Of a stretch of 64,000 bases of DNA, positions 20,409 to 31,714 are shown piece after piece. The first letter of the stretch is position 1; every line of letters begins with the position of its first letter. The stretch comes from Suillus spraguei (lineage: Eukaryota > Basidiomycota > Agaricomycetes > Boletales > Suillaceae). The stretch is taken from contig JABCPU010000032.1 in assembly GCA_016800925.1 (NCBI GenBank), positions 1 through 64,000 on the forward strand, in the 5' to 3' direction. The position numbers and the translations under genes are program-made. The notes below the pieces were generated by a model. That model worked only from the letters and a program-made list of their open reading frames with translations. It was not told where the DNA came from and did no database searches.

Positions 20409-20900
20409 CATGCGCACTGCAAGACCAAGATGGTCTGTGAGACTGACGAGCCCAAGGAAGATGGTGCTGAAGGAGATGCAGATGAGCCCAAGAAAGGTCA
20501 TGGTGGATGTGGTCATATACAACTGGCCATTAGGAAAGAAGGACTGAAGCTTTTCATCCAATACAAGAGACCCAAAGATGATGGTGAGGATGTGAAATCA
20601 ATGCAGCCTGACAAGCAGCTGATTACACTGTCTTTGGAGGTTTATACGATGTTCAAGAAGATGTCAGACTCTGACCTTCATCTAATAGGTCTTTCAGATG
20701 AGTATGCTCATCCTGAGTGGATGATTCTCACTGTTATGCCTGTCCTGCCTCCATCTGTCCATCCCAGTATAGCAGTTGATGCCAGATGGTGGTGCTATGC
20801 AGAGTGAATATGACTTGATGTACAAGCTTGGTGAGATCATCAAGGTGTCCACACATATATGGCAGAATATGATATTCATTAACCCACATGTGCATATGAC
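20409..20900 (+). pseudogene. RPB1 fragment, copy 2
   Basis: Repeats copy 1 from [12 protein letters not shown] onward and extends further: MQPDKQLITLSLEVYTMFKK, SDSDLHLIGLSDEYAHPEWM and ILTVMPVLPPSVHPSIAVD. After SIAVD one base is off, and the next frame gives DGGAMQSEYDLMYKLGEIIK. This is the order expected in RPB1. A frame error and the missing remainder show it is a captured or duplicated piece. Confidence 0.82.
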
Positions 20901-20935
20901 AGACAGAAAGAACTCACATACCATTTTGTGCAATT

Positions 20936-21066
20936 CATCAATTTTTTCTTGGTGGGGGTACTGGACTGACATCATAGATTCGTACCATACAGCATTCCAA
21001 TCCTCATCAATTTTTTCTTGGTGGGGGGACTGGACCAACATCATAGATTCATACTGTACAGCATTC
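20936..21066. repeat. Two tandem units of about 62 bp
   Basis: TCATCAATTTTTTCTTGGTG followed by GGGG, ACTGGACYRACATCATAGATTC and CAGCATTC occurs twice in a row, the second unit immediately following the first. Confidence 0.75.
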
Positions 21067-21069
21067 TGA

Positions 21070-21790
21070 TCATGTTGTTGCGGTCCACCCTATATTATAT
21101 ATGATCTGCCCTAGTTAGTCTATCATGTTGTTGTGGTCCGCCCTACATGAAATATGGTCCACCCTATGTAGGCTATATTGTCTTTGTGGTCCGCCCAATG
21201 TGACATATGGTCCTCCCTAATTAGTCCATAGTGGTGTTGTGGTCCGCCCTATGTAGGCTATATTGTCTTTGCGGTCTGCCCTATGGGACATATGGTCCTC
21301 CCTAATTAGTCTATAGCATTGTTGCGGTCCACCCTACATACACTATAATGCCTTTGCAGTCTGCCCTATGGGACATATGGTCCTCCCTAATGAGTCTATA
21401 GCATTGTTGCGGTCCGCCCTACATAGGCTATAATGTCTTTGCAGTCTGCCCTATGGGACATATGGTCCTTCCTAATTAGTCTATAGCATTGCTGTGGTCT
21501 GCCCTACATAGGCTGCCCTATGGGACATATGGTCCTCCCTAATTAGACTATAATGGTGTTGCGGTCCGCCCTACTTAGACTATAATGTCTTTATGGTCTG
21601 CCCTGTGGGACATATGGCCCTCCCTAATTACTCTACAATGGTGTTGTGGTCTGCCCTATCTGATATATGGTCCGCCCTAGTTGGTCTATACTGTTGGTGT
21701 GGTCCACCCTATATGGTCCACCCTACATAGGTCATGATGTCTTTGTGGTCTCCCCTACATGACATACGGTTCTCCTGAAGTAGTCTATAT
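21070..21790. repeat. Satellite-like tandem array of about 45- and 90-bp units
   Basis: Recurring blocks are GCGGTCCGCCCTACATAGGC, TATAATGTCTTTGCAGTCTG, CCCTATGGGACATATGGTCC and TCCCTAATTAGTCTATAGC. They repeat about eight times with divergence. Both sub-blocks contain GGTCYNCCCTA, so the larger unit may be a dimer. No coding frame. Confidence 0.8.
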
Positions 21791-23132
21791 CCTTGTCAAT
21801 GTTGTTTTCTACCATGGGATCGTGACCAAAGATACTACTGGTAAACCTGGCATCCAGGCAAAGGTAACTAGGATGGGCGAAATCACCTAGGCAAAGGTAA
21901 GGTGGGAGTCACAAGTACCATGGTTCACAACGAAGGTAATGATTGTGCAATTTTTCAGAACACTAGGTGACCACTACCAAGGTCCAAGGTAGGAAGCATC
22001 CTAGCTATCAACTCTGGAGCTCTTTTTTATTGTACCATGTAAAACTCCAGAATGTACAGGTGAAGTCAGTAGCAAGTGTAGGTGCATGGGGATATGCATC
22101 TGTAAAAATTCAGTCAGTGTACCTGCAGTGAAAGCATGTAACAACTATACCACATTATTATGTACCAATCACAGGACCTGTGTGGACATAGGGCTTAAAC
22201 TGGTCAAAGAGGCTCAGCTGAGTGACAGATAAGAAAGGTAGGTCCAGGTATGCTGGTAACACATAGACAAATATGGTAATGCAATCATACAAGCCTAGTG
22301 CAGGCTTGATTGTCACAGTGTATTCTTTGTATTGTTAGTGCGAGAATATTGGTTGAATTATAGTAGAACTAAACAGATATGACCACAAATACTACCAGAC
22401 TTCAGAATGAACAGTGTCTTCCTAGCAAGACACTAAATTGAGCAAGATACAATTGCATTCACAATTTCAGCCATTATATGATTCTATATGGTAGATATAA
22501 CACAAACATTCATGGTAGTTCAATGCTATTCACCATCAGAATCAACAGAAAATTATCACAAAAAATGAAAATCTAGGTGGTTTGTGACCCCAGACACTCT
22601 GGTATATCTGGGAAAATCCATTAGATATATGGTCCAAAATACCCCGTGGTACATGCCATGACATGGTCCCAATGGTCTATGGTCCATGGGCAGTACATCC
22701 TCTTTCAGTCCACAAAAATAATAGGGAAGGACCATGGAACGTTGGAGAGACCAGCAGAAACATACCTCTCAGGTACAAATCTCTATAGACAACAATCAAC
22801 CTAAGAGGTATCTAAAATGGGGTGACCAAAGTGCGAGTCCAGCACAGAACAGCCACAGTCACTCATACAGCACATCACCATGCTGGGAGTAAGACCACTG
22901 CTTCATGTCCGGTGTCTGTTGTATTCGTTGGCATTATTATCTAGTACATTTCTTTCCTGTCAAACACTCCATGTAGATTAAGCACATTTTACTATACAGA
23001 TAGTGCTCTTTGCCACGATCCATTGCTCAACTCACATAAAAACTTGGACTGTTAAGCATCCTTCTCCTTGCCAACTCTTTCTTACATTGTAATAGTACTC
23101 TTTGCTGTCATTGCTCAACTTGTGTAAAAAAC
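21791..23132. other. No supported gene
   Basis: I find no domain, splice-consistent exon series or array in this stretch. It lies between the satellite and a tRNA-like repeat. Confidence 0.4.
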
Positions 23133-23265
23133 TTCGACCGGTGTAAAGATATGATCTAGCCTGGGCTGTAGATAAACCACGGCCTAAGCTAGTATGCAAG
23201 TCTTGCGCTCTACCTAGTCTGCTACTCTTGCGGGGCAAGAACGTTCGACCCTAAAGGGAATGTGT
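23133..23265 (+). repeat. tRNA-like dispersed repeat, copy 2
   Basis: TGTAAAGATATGATCTAGCC, GGCTGTAGATAAACCACGGCC and CGACCCTAAAGGGAATG match the other copies. On the complementary strand AGGTAGAGCGCAAGACTTGC resembles a tRNA D-arm/A-box. Confidence 0.6.
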
Positions 23266-23267
23266 AG

Positions 23268-23460
23268 CGCAGCGATGTGGGAGAGAATGATGGAGACTGT
23301 GGACTGTAGTGTGGCAATGTGGGAGAGAATGACAGAGACTGGACTGTAGTGTGGCAATGTGGGAGAGAATAACAGAGACTGTAGCATGGCAATGTGGGAG
23401 AGAATGACAAAGACTGTAGTGCAGCAATGTGAGAGAGAATGACAGAGAGTGAGAGAATAG
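23268..23460. repeat. Minisatellite of about 35-40-bp units
   Basis: About five diverged units of GGCAATGTGGGAGAGAATGA, CAGAGACTGTAGTG. It lies directly between the tRNA-like repeat and the 3' end of the Plavaka pseudogene. Confidence 0.75.
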
Positions 23461-23465
23461 ACTCA

Positions 23466-26400
23466 CGTTTACTGAGGCACCTGGGCCTTCATTCAGAGAA
23501 ACATATCACTATCAATGTGGTTGACAACAAGGTGTTCGTCTTGATGATCAGGATCAGGAACCAAAATGGTGCCTCAAATGAAAGAACTGAGTGGGACAAA
23601 TATTGATGATGCCCTAGGGATGGGCTTCACACGAGTGAGCTTAAAGAAATGGTCCATTCTGCAAGCACCATTGATTCTTGCAGTGTAAGGTTGAATGAGC
23701 ACAAACTTGAAGGACCCAAAGTTTGAGATACAACATCTAAACAAAAATATCAGTTAAACAAAGATTGTTTCTTCTGCCATAAGCTGTATGAGGACATGGT
23801 CGAACCGCGGCAACCCATGGAATTGCGGGTTGCACCGGAGGTGATCAGTGACTTGCTTCCAGTCAACAATCAACTCGTAATTGACCTTAAGATAGCGGTG
23901 TTCATGAATCTGCATAGCAAATCAATAAGAAACTGAATTTAAAGATATTATTACATATCTGATAACCAGCTGGAAATGTAATCCAATTTGTTAGTTGATG
24001 CCCATAGGTAGGCAGAAAGTGGTTGATGAATTCAGTAAACTTCCTTTGGAAAGCTTGAAATGCACGATCCACTGAGCTGCAGTTCTCAAGATCAAGGATG
24101 GATGAAGGATGCTGTGTCAATGCACCCAGCTTCACATGACCATTGAAGGTGACAGCAACATCTTCATCAGGAAGATCATTGCCAAGGGCTTGTAACCGGT
24201 CATATTCGTCAACCTGGTTGATGTGTTCCCTCAAGAGCATCAGGGCATATTTATGGTGGTCAACACGAAGGATCTATGAAAAAATCATAATCAGTCCAAT
24301 TTAAATTAGTAATGAGGAACTGCAGACTTACCTGCATTGCAACGTCCTTTCCATTTGTTCAATGGTGGTAGGTGTCCTTGAGGGGCCCATGCATCTTTTC
24401 ATTGGGATGTATACTGAAATTATGCACTACTCCCTTATGTTGGATATCATGAACAATGTGCTTTCATAAGTGCGTCTTCAGAAAATTCCAGTCAAGCTTC
24501 AGTTTCTTGATGTCAGACGATTTAGCACATGTAACATAGGCCTAAAACTAATGTGTGAATGGGAATGGGTAGCTATGAAGTGACAAGGAAGGACTTTACC
24601 TTAAGTTCTCTATCAAAAACCAGAAGTTTGGCTTCGATCGCTGCAAGTGTGCCCTCAGTATATACATCGAGGCCGATCAAACTATCCAACTGGAGATACA
24701 TGCTGATGACGCGAAGAAGCTGGTAGCCCTCTGGGGAGGTTCTGGCGGTCAGGATAGTTAAACATGCATAAAGGGATTGCTTCAAAATCATGAGTGACAC
24801 ATGTGATGGCGAAATGATGGAAAACCTCACTTTAGATAGGTCCCGGTGCTTGTGCCATCAGAGAACGAGACATTGATGGCAGATTTGAAGTTGTTGAGGT
24901 TGCGCCATTGAGGGAAGTCATCAATCCTGCAAAATGATGGAGATTGTGAAAAAACAGATTAGTATTAATGACTTACAGCTTCTCAAATGCTGCCTCAGCT
25001 TCACGTCCAAGTGATGCAAGGATTTTCTTCAGTTCTCCAAGTAGGTGCTTCCAAACACCACCATGCAATGAGTGTAATCGATCAAAGCTGAGCACATCAT
25101 GTGGATCCAAAAACCATATGATCCAAAAGATATTCTATGTGTGTTCTTAATGTCAGCAAATTTGAATCATGCAAGAAAGTTCAGCATACCTCAACAGGCC
25201 GCAATCCAAGAGCTTTCAATAGCTCCTCACCTTGGGCTTTGCTGCACTCATAAACACGAAGTGCTTCCTTTGCTTCCTCCATAGATCTAAGGGGGTAGGT
25301 CTTCAACAAGTCATGAAGCTCTGCTAATGGTACAAGGCACACTGGGCAAGGGCACTTGCCACTGCAACCACGTATGAGCGACATCATGCACCTGTTAAAT
25401 AATTAATTAGCTGTCTCAACAAAGTGATAACAATGGGGTATGTATCATAGCAATCGGCAGCGATATGAGCTACATGTTGGAAGGACTTACTGTTCTTTGT
25501 AGTCAGCTGAAAGAATTAAGATGATGGGGAATAACCATCGCAAAATGTCATTGTGGCACTTGTGAGAATACCCAGTTTTCAAGTACTGTGCTGCATGCTC
25601 CAGGAATTTGAAGAATGATTCATGCCATACAACACATTTGAGTGTTGTATATCCAAGTTTACCTTCTTCCCCTGCATCTTCAGGAACCTGTGATGTACAA
25701 GTTGAATTGATATCCAACAAGTAAAAGCAAAGACTCACAATAGGCAACCATCTGACAATGCAGCCACCACCAAATGTCTCGCCATTCTGGATATGTATAG
25801 GTAAGTTTGCACATTGTACCATGACCGGGTACCCCTTGACTGTACCATGGGACAACAACTTTGTTTTGTCAGCATACAGAATGAAACAGAACGGTGTAGA
25901 GAAACAATCCTGCCTGGGGGGACAGGTATAAGAAGCAGGGAGCAGTATGTTCAGCCCAAAGGGCTTCTGACTAGCCAAAACTCAAGAGAAGGAGAGAGGA
26001 AACAGTCAAAGACAGTGGTAGTGTTCACTTTAGAAAACTAGGTATCCAGGAGCTAACTAGTGAGCTATGAAAGCTGCCAAACTAGAAAAGCTACAGAGAG
26101 AAAAGCTACACAAAAACTGAAATGAGTAAGGAGCTATGGTAAGCTGCCCAGGAACTCAATCAAAAGAGGAGCTAACAGTACTGGTACTAAGTAGAATCCT
26201 TGGTGGTGCAAAGAGTGAAAGGTGAGGTGCTTATGTAATCATCAAAAGTGCGAACCTAAGGTAAGGAAAGTCCCAGTATGAGACATCATCCAAAAACTAC
26301 CTTTTCAAGCCCAGCCTGAGTTTGTCTGTCACAACAGGATGGCACTGTCAACATCAGGAAGAGAAGACTAATAATATCATTTACATCGAAATACAAGTAG

Positions 26401-27521
26401 CGTGAATCTATATGTTTGATTTGATAAACAACTATTACGCACTTGAACATCCCACCACCTATCTGCAGTCCACAGTTCATTGATGAAGCGCTCAAACCTT
26501 GTGCCATTGTGCTTGAAAACACAGCACATGTCCCAGACAAAGTGTGGCGCAAGCAATGGGTTATCTAATAAATTGAGAGCCCAATCCCAAATAGGCCGTG
26601 CATGAACTTTGTACACCTGCTCATTCTTCTTGTAGGTTACACTGACTTCGTGTTTCGAGAACTATTTACTTAATTAGCTAAAGCATTAAGCAATATAATC
26701 GCATGAGAGTCAGGACAAGACATACTGGTATTAATTCAACTGCGGCATTGTCCCATGCCTTGAAGAGATCGGCTTCATTCTTCAAGGTTATCTGAGCATT
26801 ACCTTCAGAGACACGTGTGATGAGACTGAGGAGTGCGTTGATTTGAGATTTGTTGAGTGCAGCTTCAATTGCGATCTCAGAAAATTCAAAGTCCCCATGC
26901 AATCTGAAGGGATGCCTTGGTTCCTTATCAATAATAGGTGCATGCTGCACCTCTGAGGAGATACAGAATTCATCGAAGGGTTGGAAGAGAGTCGGGCAAC
27001 CAGAACGAGGATGGTACTCAGTTTTGAACTCACTGGGGAGTCGTGCAGATGCCATGGGCACAGGGTTATTACTGGCCATGCTTGCATTGGAAAATCCTGT
27101 ACAAAATAAGTCAGCATCTGAATTAACAATGCTAATGAAGTCAACATGCTTACCGGGGCTTGTAATTCCCACATTGCCATCATAATCAAGTTGCTCCTCA
27201 GGCTCAGGCAATGCATTGTGAGTGTCACTTGCATCAGACTTGGGATTAGAGGTACTGGCTATATTTGATGGGCCAGCCTCACTGATTTCAAGTCTAAGGG
27301 CCCTGCGAGCCTTTCTTGCTGGAAGTCCAAATATAATATTAATTCAATGATTGTAATATCATTGGTACACAATTAGATGACTTACCTTTTCATTGCCCTT
27401 TCTCGTACTCTCAATTGAACTATTGTTGCTCCTCTTCAGCTTCCAGATGCTTCCTGCAGCTGGTCTCGTGGTTCTTGATGCCCAGTGCCTTGAATTTTGT
27501 GCCACAGTGAGTGCAAGTCAT
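23466..27521 (-). pseudogene. Plavaka-type transposase, degenerate copy 2
   Basis: A long multi-exon minus-strand gene. The ATG at 27521 opens a zinc-finger-like exon (CTHC, then NHETSC). Then come FKTEYHPRSGCPTLFQPFDE, RPIWDWALNLLDNPLLAPHF, TADRWWDVQ, the core FILYADKTKLLSHGTVKGYP with KCPCPVCLVPLAELHD, TARTSPEGYQLLRV, and a C-terminal domain from about 24240. This order is that of Plavaka (CACTA-like) transposases. Defects: in-frame stops at the end of exon 1 (EEEQQ* and EYEKGQ*), and stops near the C-terminus (LSSFI*GTIL, SDMFL*MK). Small introns between blocks look plausible, so it decayed in place. Terminal repeats were not identified. Confidence 0.8.
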
Positions 27522-27769
27522 CTGTCCTGTTAGCGCCCCTTCTGCAGAATGATACTTCCCTTGTCAAACAGAATGGGTTGGAGCCATCGGATCCAGGAAA
27601 TAACACAACAGCTATGAATAAAGTATAGGTATGGACTTGTTATGTACAACAGAGATGGAGGCTGCCAACCAACGGCAGAGATGGTGGACTCAGAGAGAAC
27701 CTTGAGACGGGCCGATTATCAATTCAATGTCAGCCGGAAATACTAATAATAGCATATAATAAGGGTATT

Positions 27770-27860
27770 CAAAGTAAAATTCTGAACCTTCTGGAATGGT
27801 TCTGAAACGGTTCTGAAATGCTCTGAAAGATGCTTTGAAACGTTCTGAAAATCCGCTTGA
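27770..27860. repeat. Subterminal TTCTGAAA motif cluster, left end
   Basis: TTCTGAAMC/TTCTGAAAC-type words recur five or six times in about 80 bp inside the left end. Inverted counterparts lie at 31655-31690 (GTTTCAGAACC, TTCTGAAAG). Such clusters are common transposase-binding sites; binding here is inferred. Confidence 0.5.
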
Positions 27861-28025
27861 AAAGCCAAATTTAAACTCCGTTCGAAATACTTAGCGCTTC
27901 GATTGCTTTGAATTATCGAAGTCCCAATTTTGGGGTTAGGGTTAGACGCACGCACAAGCAAAATTCAAACTCCGCTTAAACCTTGCGCAGAGTCATCGAT
28001 AGGAGATGATAACATATCACCCCCA

Positions 28026-29575
28026 ATGCCTCGCCAGTCACAACGTCAAGAACTGCTCAAACAGATAGATTCTGCTAGCTTAGATGTGGCTATGGCATGG
28101 GTTGAACATGCCACACAAGATGATGATAGTTCAGACTCAGCTATGTCTGATATTAGGACCCCATCCCCTTTATCCCTTATATCTCCTATGTCCCCTATGT
28201 CCCCCATGTCCCCCATGTCCCCTATGTCCCCTATGTCCATGTCCAATGCTTCAGGACATTCCAGGACCTCAAGTGTTGGCTCATTTGTGATCCATGAGCA
28301 ATTTGCTCAACTTCTTGGCTCACTCACTGCTCTTCGGGATGAGATAGAGGTTGCTAGTGTCCTTAACCGACCAGATGAGCCCCCTATGCGAGCCCCACAG
28401 ATCCAACTACTTGATCACTTCACTATGCATCGCCCCCACCTATTCCAGAAGAAGCTACGTGTTTCTCCAGAAATATTTGATGATATCCTCAATGAGATCA
28501 TTGATGATCCCATTTTCCACAATCAATCCAACAATCCCCAACTTCCTGTTGCCATCCAACTTGCAATATTTCTTAACCGTGCTGGCCACTATGGCAATTC
28601 AATCTCAAATGAGGATGTCTGCCAGTGGGCAGGTGTTAGTGTTGGGTCAGTCACAAACTGCACTAATCGTGTCATGATTGCCCTGCTTGGCAAGCATGAC
28701 AAATTCATATTCTTCCCTGATCTTGACTCAAATGATGCTGGTCATTCCCGGAAGTATGTTCAGGACCGTACTTGCCCAGAGTGGCGGAATGGTATCCTAG
28801 CTGCTGATGGATCATTGATAGCTCTTTGTGATAAGCCAGGTCTCTATGGTGAGACTTTTTATAGTAGGAAGTCTCAGTACTCCCTCAACTGCCAGGTATT
28901 TCATTTTATTTTATTTATAGGTCTTTCTCTAATTCAAATTCTTTTAGGCAGTTATTATGATCCACAATCTTGCTATAGCAGATTATGCTATTGGTCACAC
29001 TGGAAGTGCACATGATGCATATGCATTCCGATCTACTCATATTTACCATCATCATGCAACACTTCTTGGAGATGACCACTGGATCTGGGCAGATAGTGCC
29101 TATCCATTAGAACCATGGTGCATCCCCCCTTTCAAGAAGCCTGTCAATGGGGCTTTAACCAGTGACCAGAAGGCATTCAACACTGCCCTTTCCAGAGTAT
29201 GTGTGTTATTTGATTTTTTCTTGTGTCCATTTATTTTTGGTGATTCAGGTTCGTGTCCGGGTAGAGCATGCATTTGCTGCTCTTAAAAATCGCTTTCAGT
29301 CTCTTCGAGAACTTCGACACCCACTGCAGCATGACAAACACCTTGCATATATTTCTTACTGGGTCCAGTGCTGCCTCATCCTTCACAACATGGTGATTCG
29401 GTTTGAAGAGCATCGTGGGATCAAGAGCACCACTGAAGAGTCAGCTCTCCAGGCCTATATGCCTGCAGTGGACACAGACCATGATGTAGATGAGGTGGGT
29501 GCTGGAGACACCTCATATCAAGGTACTCCTGGCCACCAAGTTCGTGCAAAGTTGATGGAGTATTTGTTGAACTGA
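28026..29575 (+). CDS. PIF/Harbinger DDE transposase, 3 exons
   Basis: Exons 28026-28895, 28948-29196 and 29249-29575 join in phase (GT-AG introns of 52 nt) to give 481 residues. The N-terminus has a run of MSP repeats. Then come a helix-turn-helix-like region (CQWAGVSVGSVTNCTNRV) and the DDE nuclease: first Asp in ILAADGSLIALCDKPGLYGE, second in WIWADSAYP, Glu in VRVRVEHAFAALKNRF. This matches HARBI1/PIF transposases (IS5-like fold). It cuts at the element's ends and usually needs the SANT/Myb-like partner encoded by the convergent gene. The start at MPRQSQRQ was chosen as the first ATG in frame; an upstream extension would need a non-ATG start. Confidence 0.88.
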
Positions 29576-29782
29576 CAAAACAAATATATTGGTAGTACAT
29601 AGAAAACATATGTAGGAGTAAGCATGTAACAACATATATGGGTTCAGAAAGCATGTAAACATATGTATGGAGAATAATATGCAAGACATGAGGCGCAAGA
29701 CACGAGATGCCAGATGCGAGAGAATGACAAACCACTAGTGTAACAGAAGCAAATGACGATGACGATGATGATGAAGCCTACC

Positions 29783-31592
29783 CTAATCAGCTGCACCTCC
29801 CTTCAATTTGATAAGCTCGATTTCGAGCTGAAGAGTGGCTTTTCGCTCAGCGTGAACCTTAGCTTGAGCTTCGAGAACTTGAAGCTCAAGAATCTTGGAC
29901 TCTTGACAGCGCTGATGTATGACGATGGCCTCATTGCGTTCAAGGTCAGCTTTCTCACGTTGGAAGTCAAGGTCACGTTCCTGACGGAGAGCGTTGACCT
30001 TGGCAATCTTGTACTCTGATGCCGCCGCCTTTGCAGTATAGACATATGACATGTTGTTAGTTAGCGCCTCAACTTGCCCACGGACACTCCCAACCTCCGA
30101 CCCAATATTCTTCCCGAGAGATTTTTTTGCAGTGCTATCTTTGAGCGTGGTGCTCAGTTGGCGTGAGGAGGAAGACGGCGATGAAAATCCTGAGGATGTA
30201 GAGCGTGTCACTGCCTTCATGGACAACAATGCAATGGATGATGGCGATTTTGGTGAGCGTATGGGTCCATGGCCCATCACACGACTGACATGGCTTTTGA
30301 ACGTTCCATAAGATGAGTGGTTGTGGGTGTGCGTAGGAGGTGGTGAGGGGGAAGACAGTGGGCGTTTGTTAGAGAGGGACCGGGGTGCTTCTTCATGCTC
30401 TACATCCTCATTTTCATCGTAATCGAGCTCGTCACCCATGGCGAAGTCGTCAATGACAGGGTCCGTGGTATCATAGGGTAGGTCAACATTGCACAAAGGG
30501 TTGGTGAGAGGATGGCCTTCGAGGGGGTTAGCAGGAGGACGGTCTTCGAGAGGGTTAGCAGGAGGACAGTCTTCGAGAGGGTTAGCAGGAGGACGGTCTT
30601 CAAGAGGGTAAGCAGGAGGACGGTCTTCGAGAGGGTTAGCGGGAGGATGGTCTTCAAGAGGGTTAAGGGCATCATCACGAGTGTTGGGAGCATCATCAAC
30701 CACGATCATTGAATCTTCAGTGTGATCAGGAGCAGGAGGGGGGGATGCTTTTCCTTTTCCTTTGCTCTTTTGTTGCGTCAGGGCTTTAAGGCCCCCTGCG
30801 CGATCCGTACCAGGAGCAGACGAGAAGGTTTTAGCAGCATACGCAGGGTTATCTCTCCAGATTTCATCGAGATCTTCATACCACGGGAAATCATTTAAAA
30901 CTTGCACTACAACTAATTTAGTTTCACTCAATTATTATTTTAAAAAAACGTACCTAGTAGATTCACTGCGGCACCAGGTTCATCCGGATTGACTCCAGCA
31001 CCCGTCTGCTTGAAGCGTGCACGATGAGTCTTATACTTCCCCTTGAGACTGAATGTAGCACTTAGTATATACATAAAAAGGGGGGAGGAAGTGGGGGAGG
31101 AAGTAGATGAAAAACATACTAAGTGAGACGGTTGCCCACAGCCTGCGTGAACTTCATCTGATCCTCAGCATACATCAACTGATACATCTTGTCCTTCTCA
31201 AATATCTGTTTGGCGATTACTGCGTGTATTTTGCCCTTGTCACTCCCAGAAGGAGGGCCGTCATCATGGTGAGATTTCCTTCCTTCATAAAATAATATCC
31301 GACGGTCGGCAGGATGGGTTCTGAGGTACGTCACAAGCGCAGATGTTCGATTGCAGTTTGGTGTCTCCCACCGGATCTTGCTGATACCACTGGTAGGAGT
31401 ATCACTGTGAGATGTGGCAGCGCTGGCTGAGGTAGGAGCCACCCCACGTCCCCTTGTACCACGAGAAATCGCACCCCTTCCCCTAGTACCACGGACAGGT
31501 TGCATTTGGATAGCTATTGGTGGACTAGTGAGTGTTTGAGTTAGTGTCTGAAGTCGCTCTGAACGTCGTACTCGAGGGCGTACAGGAGGCAT
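29783..31592 (-). CDS. SANT/Myb-like accessory protein of the Harbinger element, 3 exons
   Basis: Exons 31592-31120, 31048-30954 and 30912-29783 join in phase to 565 residues. N-terminal RG repeats (RGTRGRG) precede a trihelix/SANT-like domain: RWETPNCNRTSALVTYLRTH, KDKMYQLMYAEDQ and, across the splice, GNRLTYLKGKYKTHRARF. Exon 3 adds WRDNPAYAAKTFSSAPG, a tandem array of about six PLEDRPPAN units, a serine-rich stretch and a C-terminal coiled coil (about 65 residues, starting ALRQERDLDFQREKADLERN). In known Harbinger elements this second protein brings the transposase to the ends and into the nucleus. It is tail-to-tail with the transposase gene, about 200 bp apart. Confidence 0.75.
30495..30690 (-). 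repeat. 27-bp coding tandem repeat
   Basis: GAGGGTTAGCAGGAGGACGG with CTTC forms about six units inside exon 3 of the accessory gene and encodes PLEDRPPAN. It keeps the frame. Confidence 0.8.
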
Positions 31593-31714
31593 GGTGTACG
31601 CATGGACCAAAGTTCGAATTCAGACTCCGCTCGTAGTCTGCCGACGTTCCGTAGAGTTCTGAAAGAATTTGACAACGTTTCAGAACCTTATATTTTTACT
31701 TTGAATCCCATTAA

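Larger units (their letters stand above)
27763..31711. mobile_element. PIF/Harbinger DNA transposon, apparently complete
   Basis: Flanked by TAA on both sides (27760-27762 and 31712-31714), the TWA target typical of this superfamily. The ends share an imperfect inverted repeat around ATTCAAAGTAAAA. Just inside both ends are repeats of TTCTGAAA/TTCTGAAACG. It carries two convergent genes: transposase (plus) and a SANT/Myb-like protein (minus), the usual two-gene set. Both can be spliced without stops. It lies about 240 bp upstream of the Plavaka pseudogene start. Confidence 0.75.

Noticed and set aside
20694..21044. Minus-strand ORF over the RPB1 fragment and 62-bp repeats
   Set aside because: Antisense of the RPB1 fragment and a product of the tandem repeat (HQEKIDE twice).
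23222..23466. ORFs rich in SFSPTLP in the minisatellite
   Set aside because: Translation of a tandem repeat without stops, not a protein.
27925..27945. GGGGTTAGGGTTAG, telomere-like
   Set aside because: Only two units and inside the Harbinger element's left end; similar pairs at about 160 and 48000 are also too short to mean a telomere.
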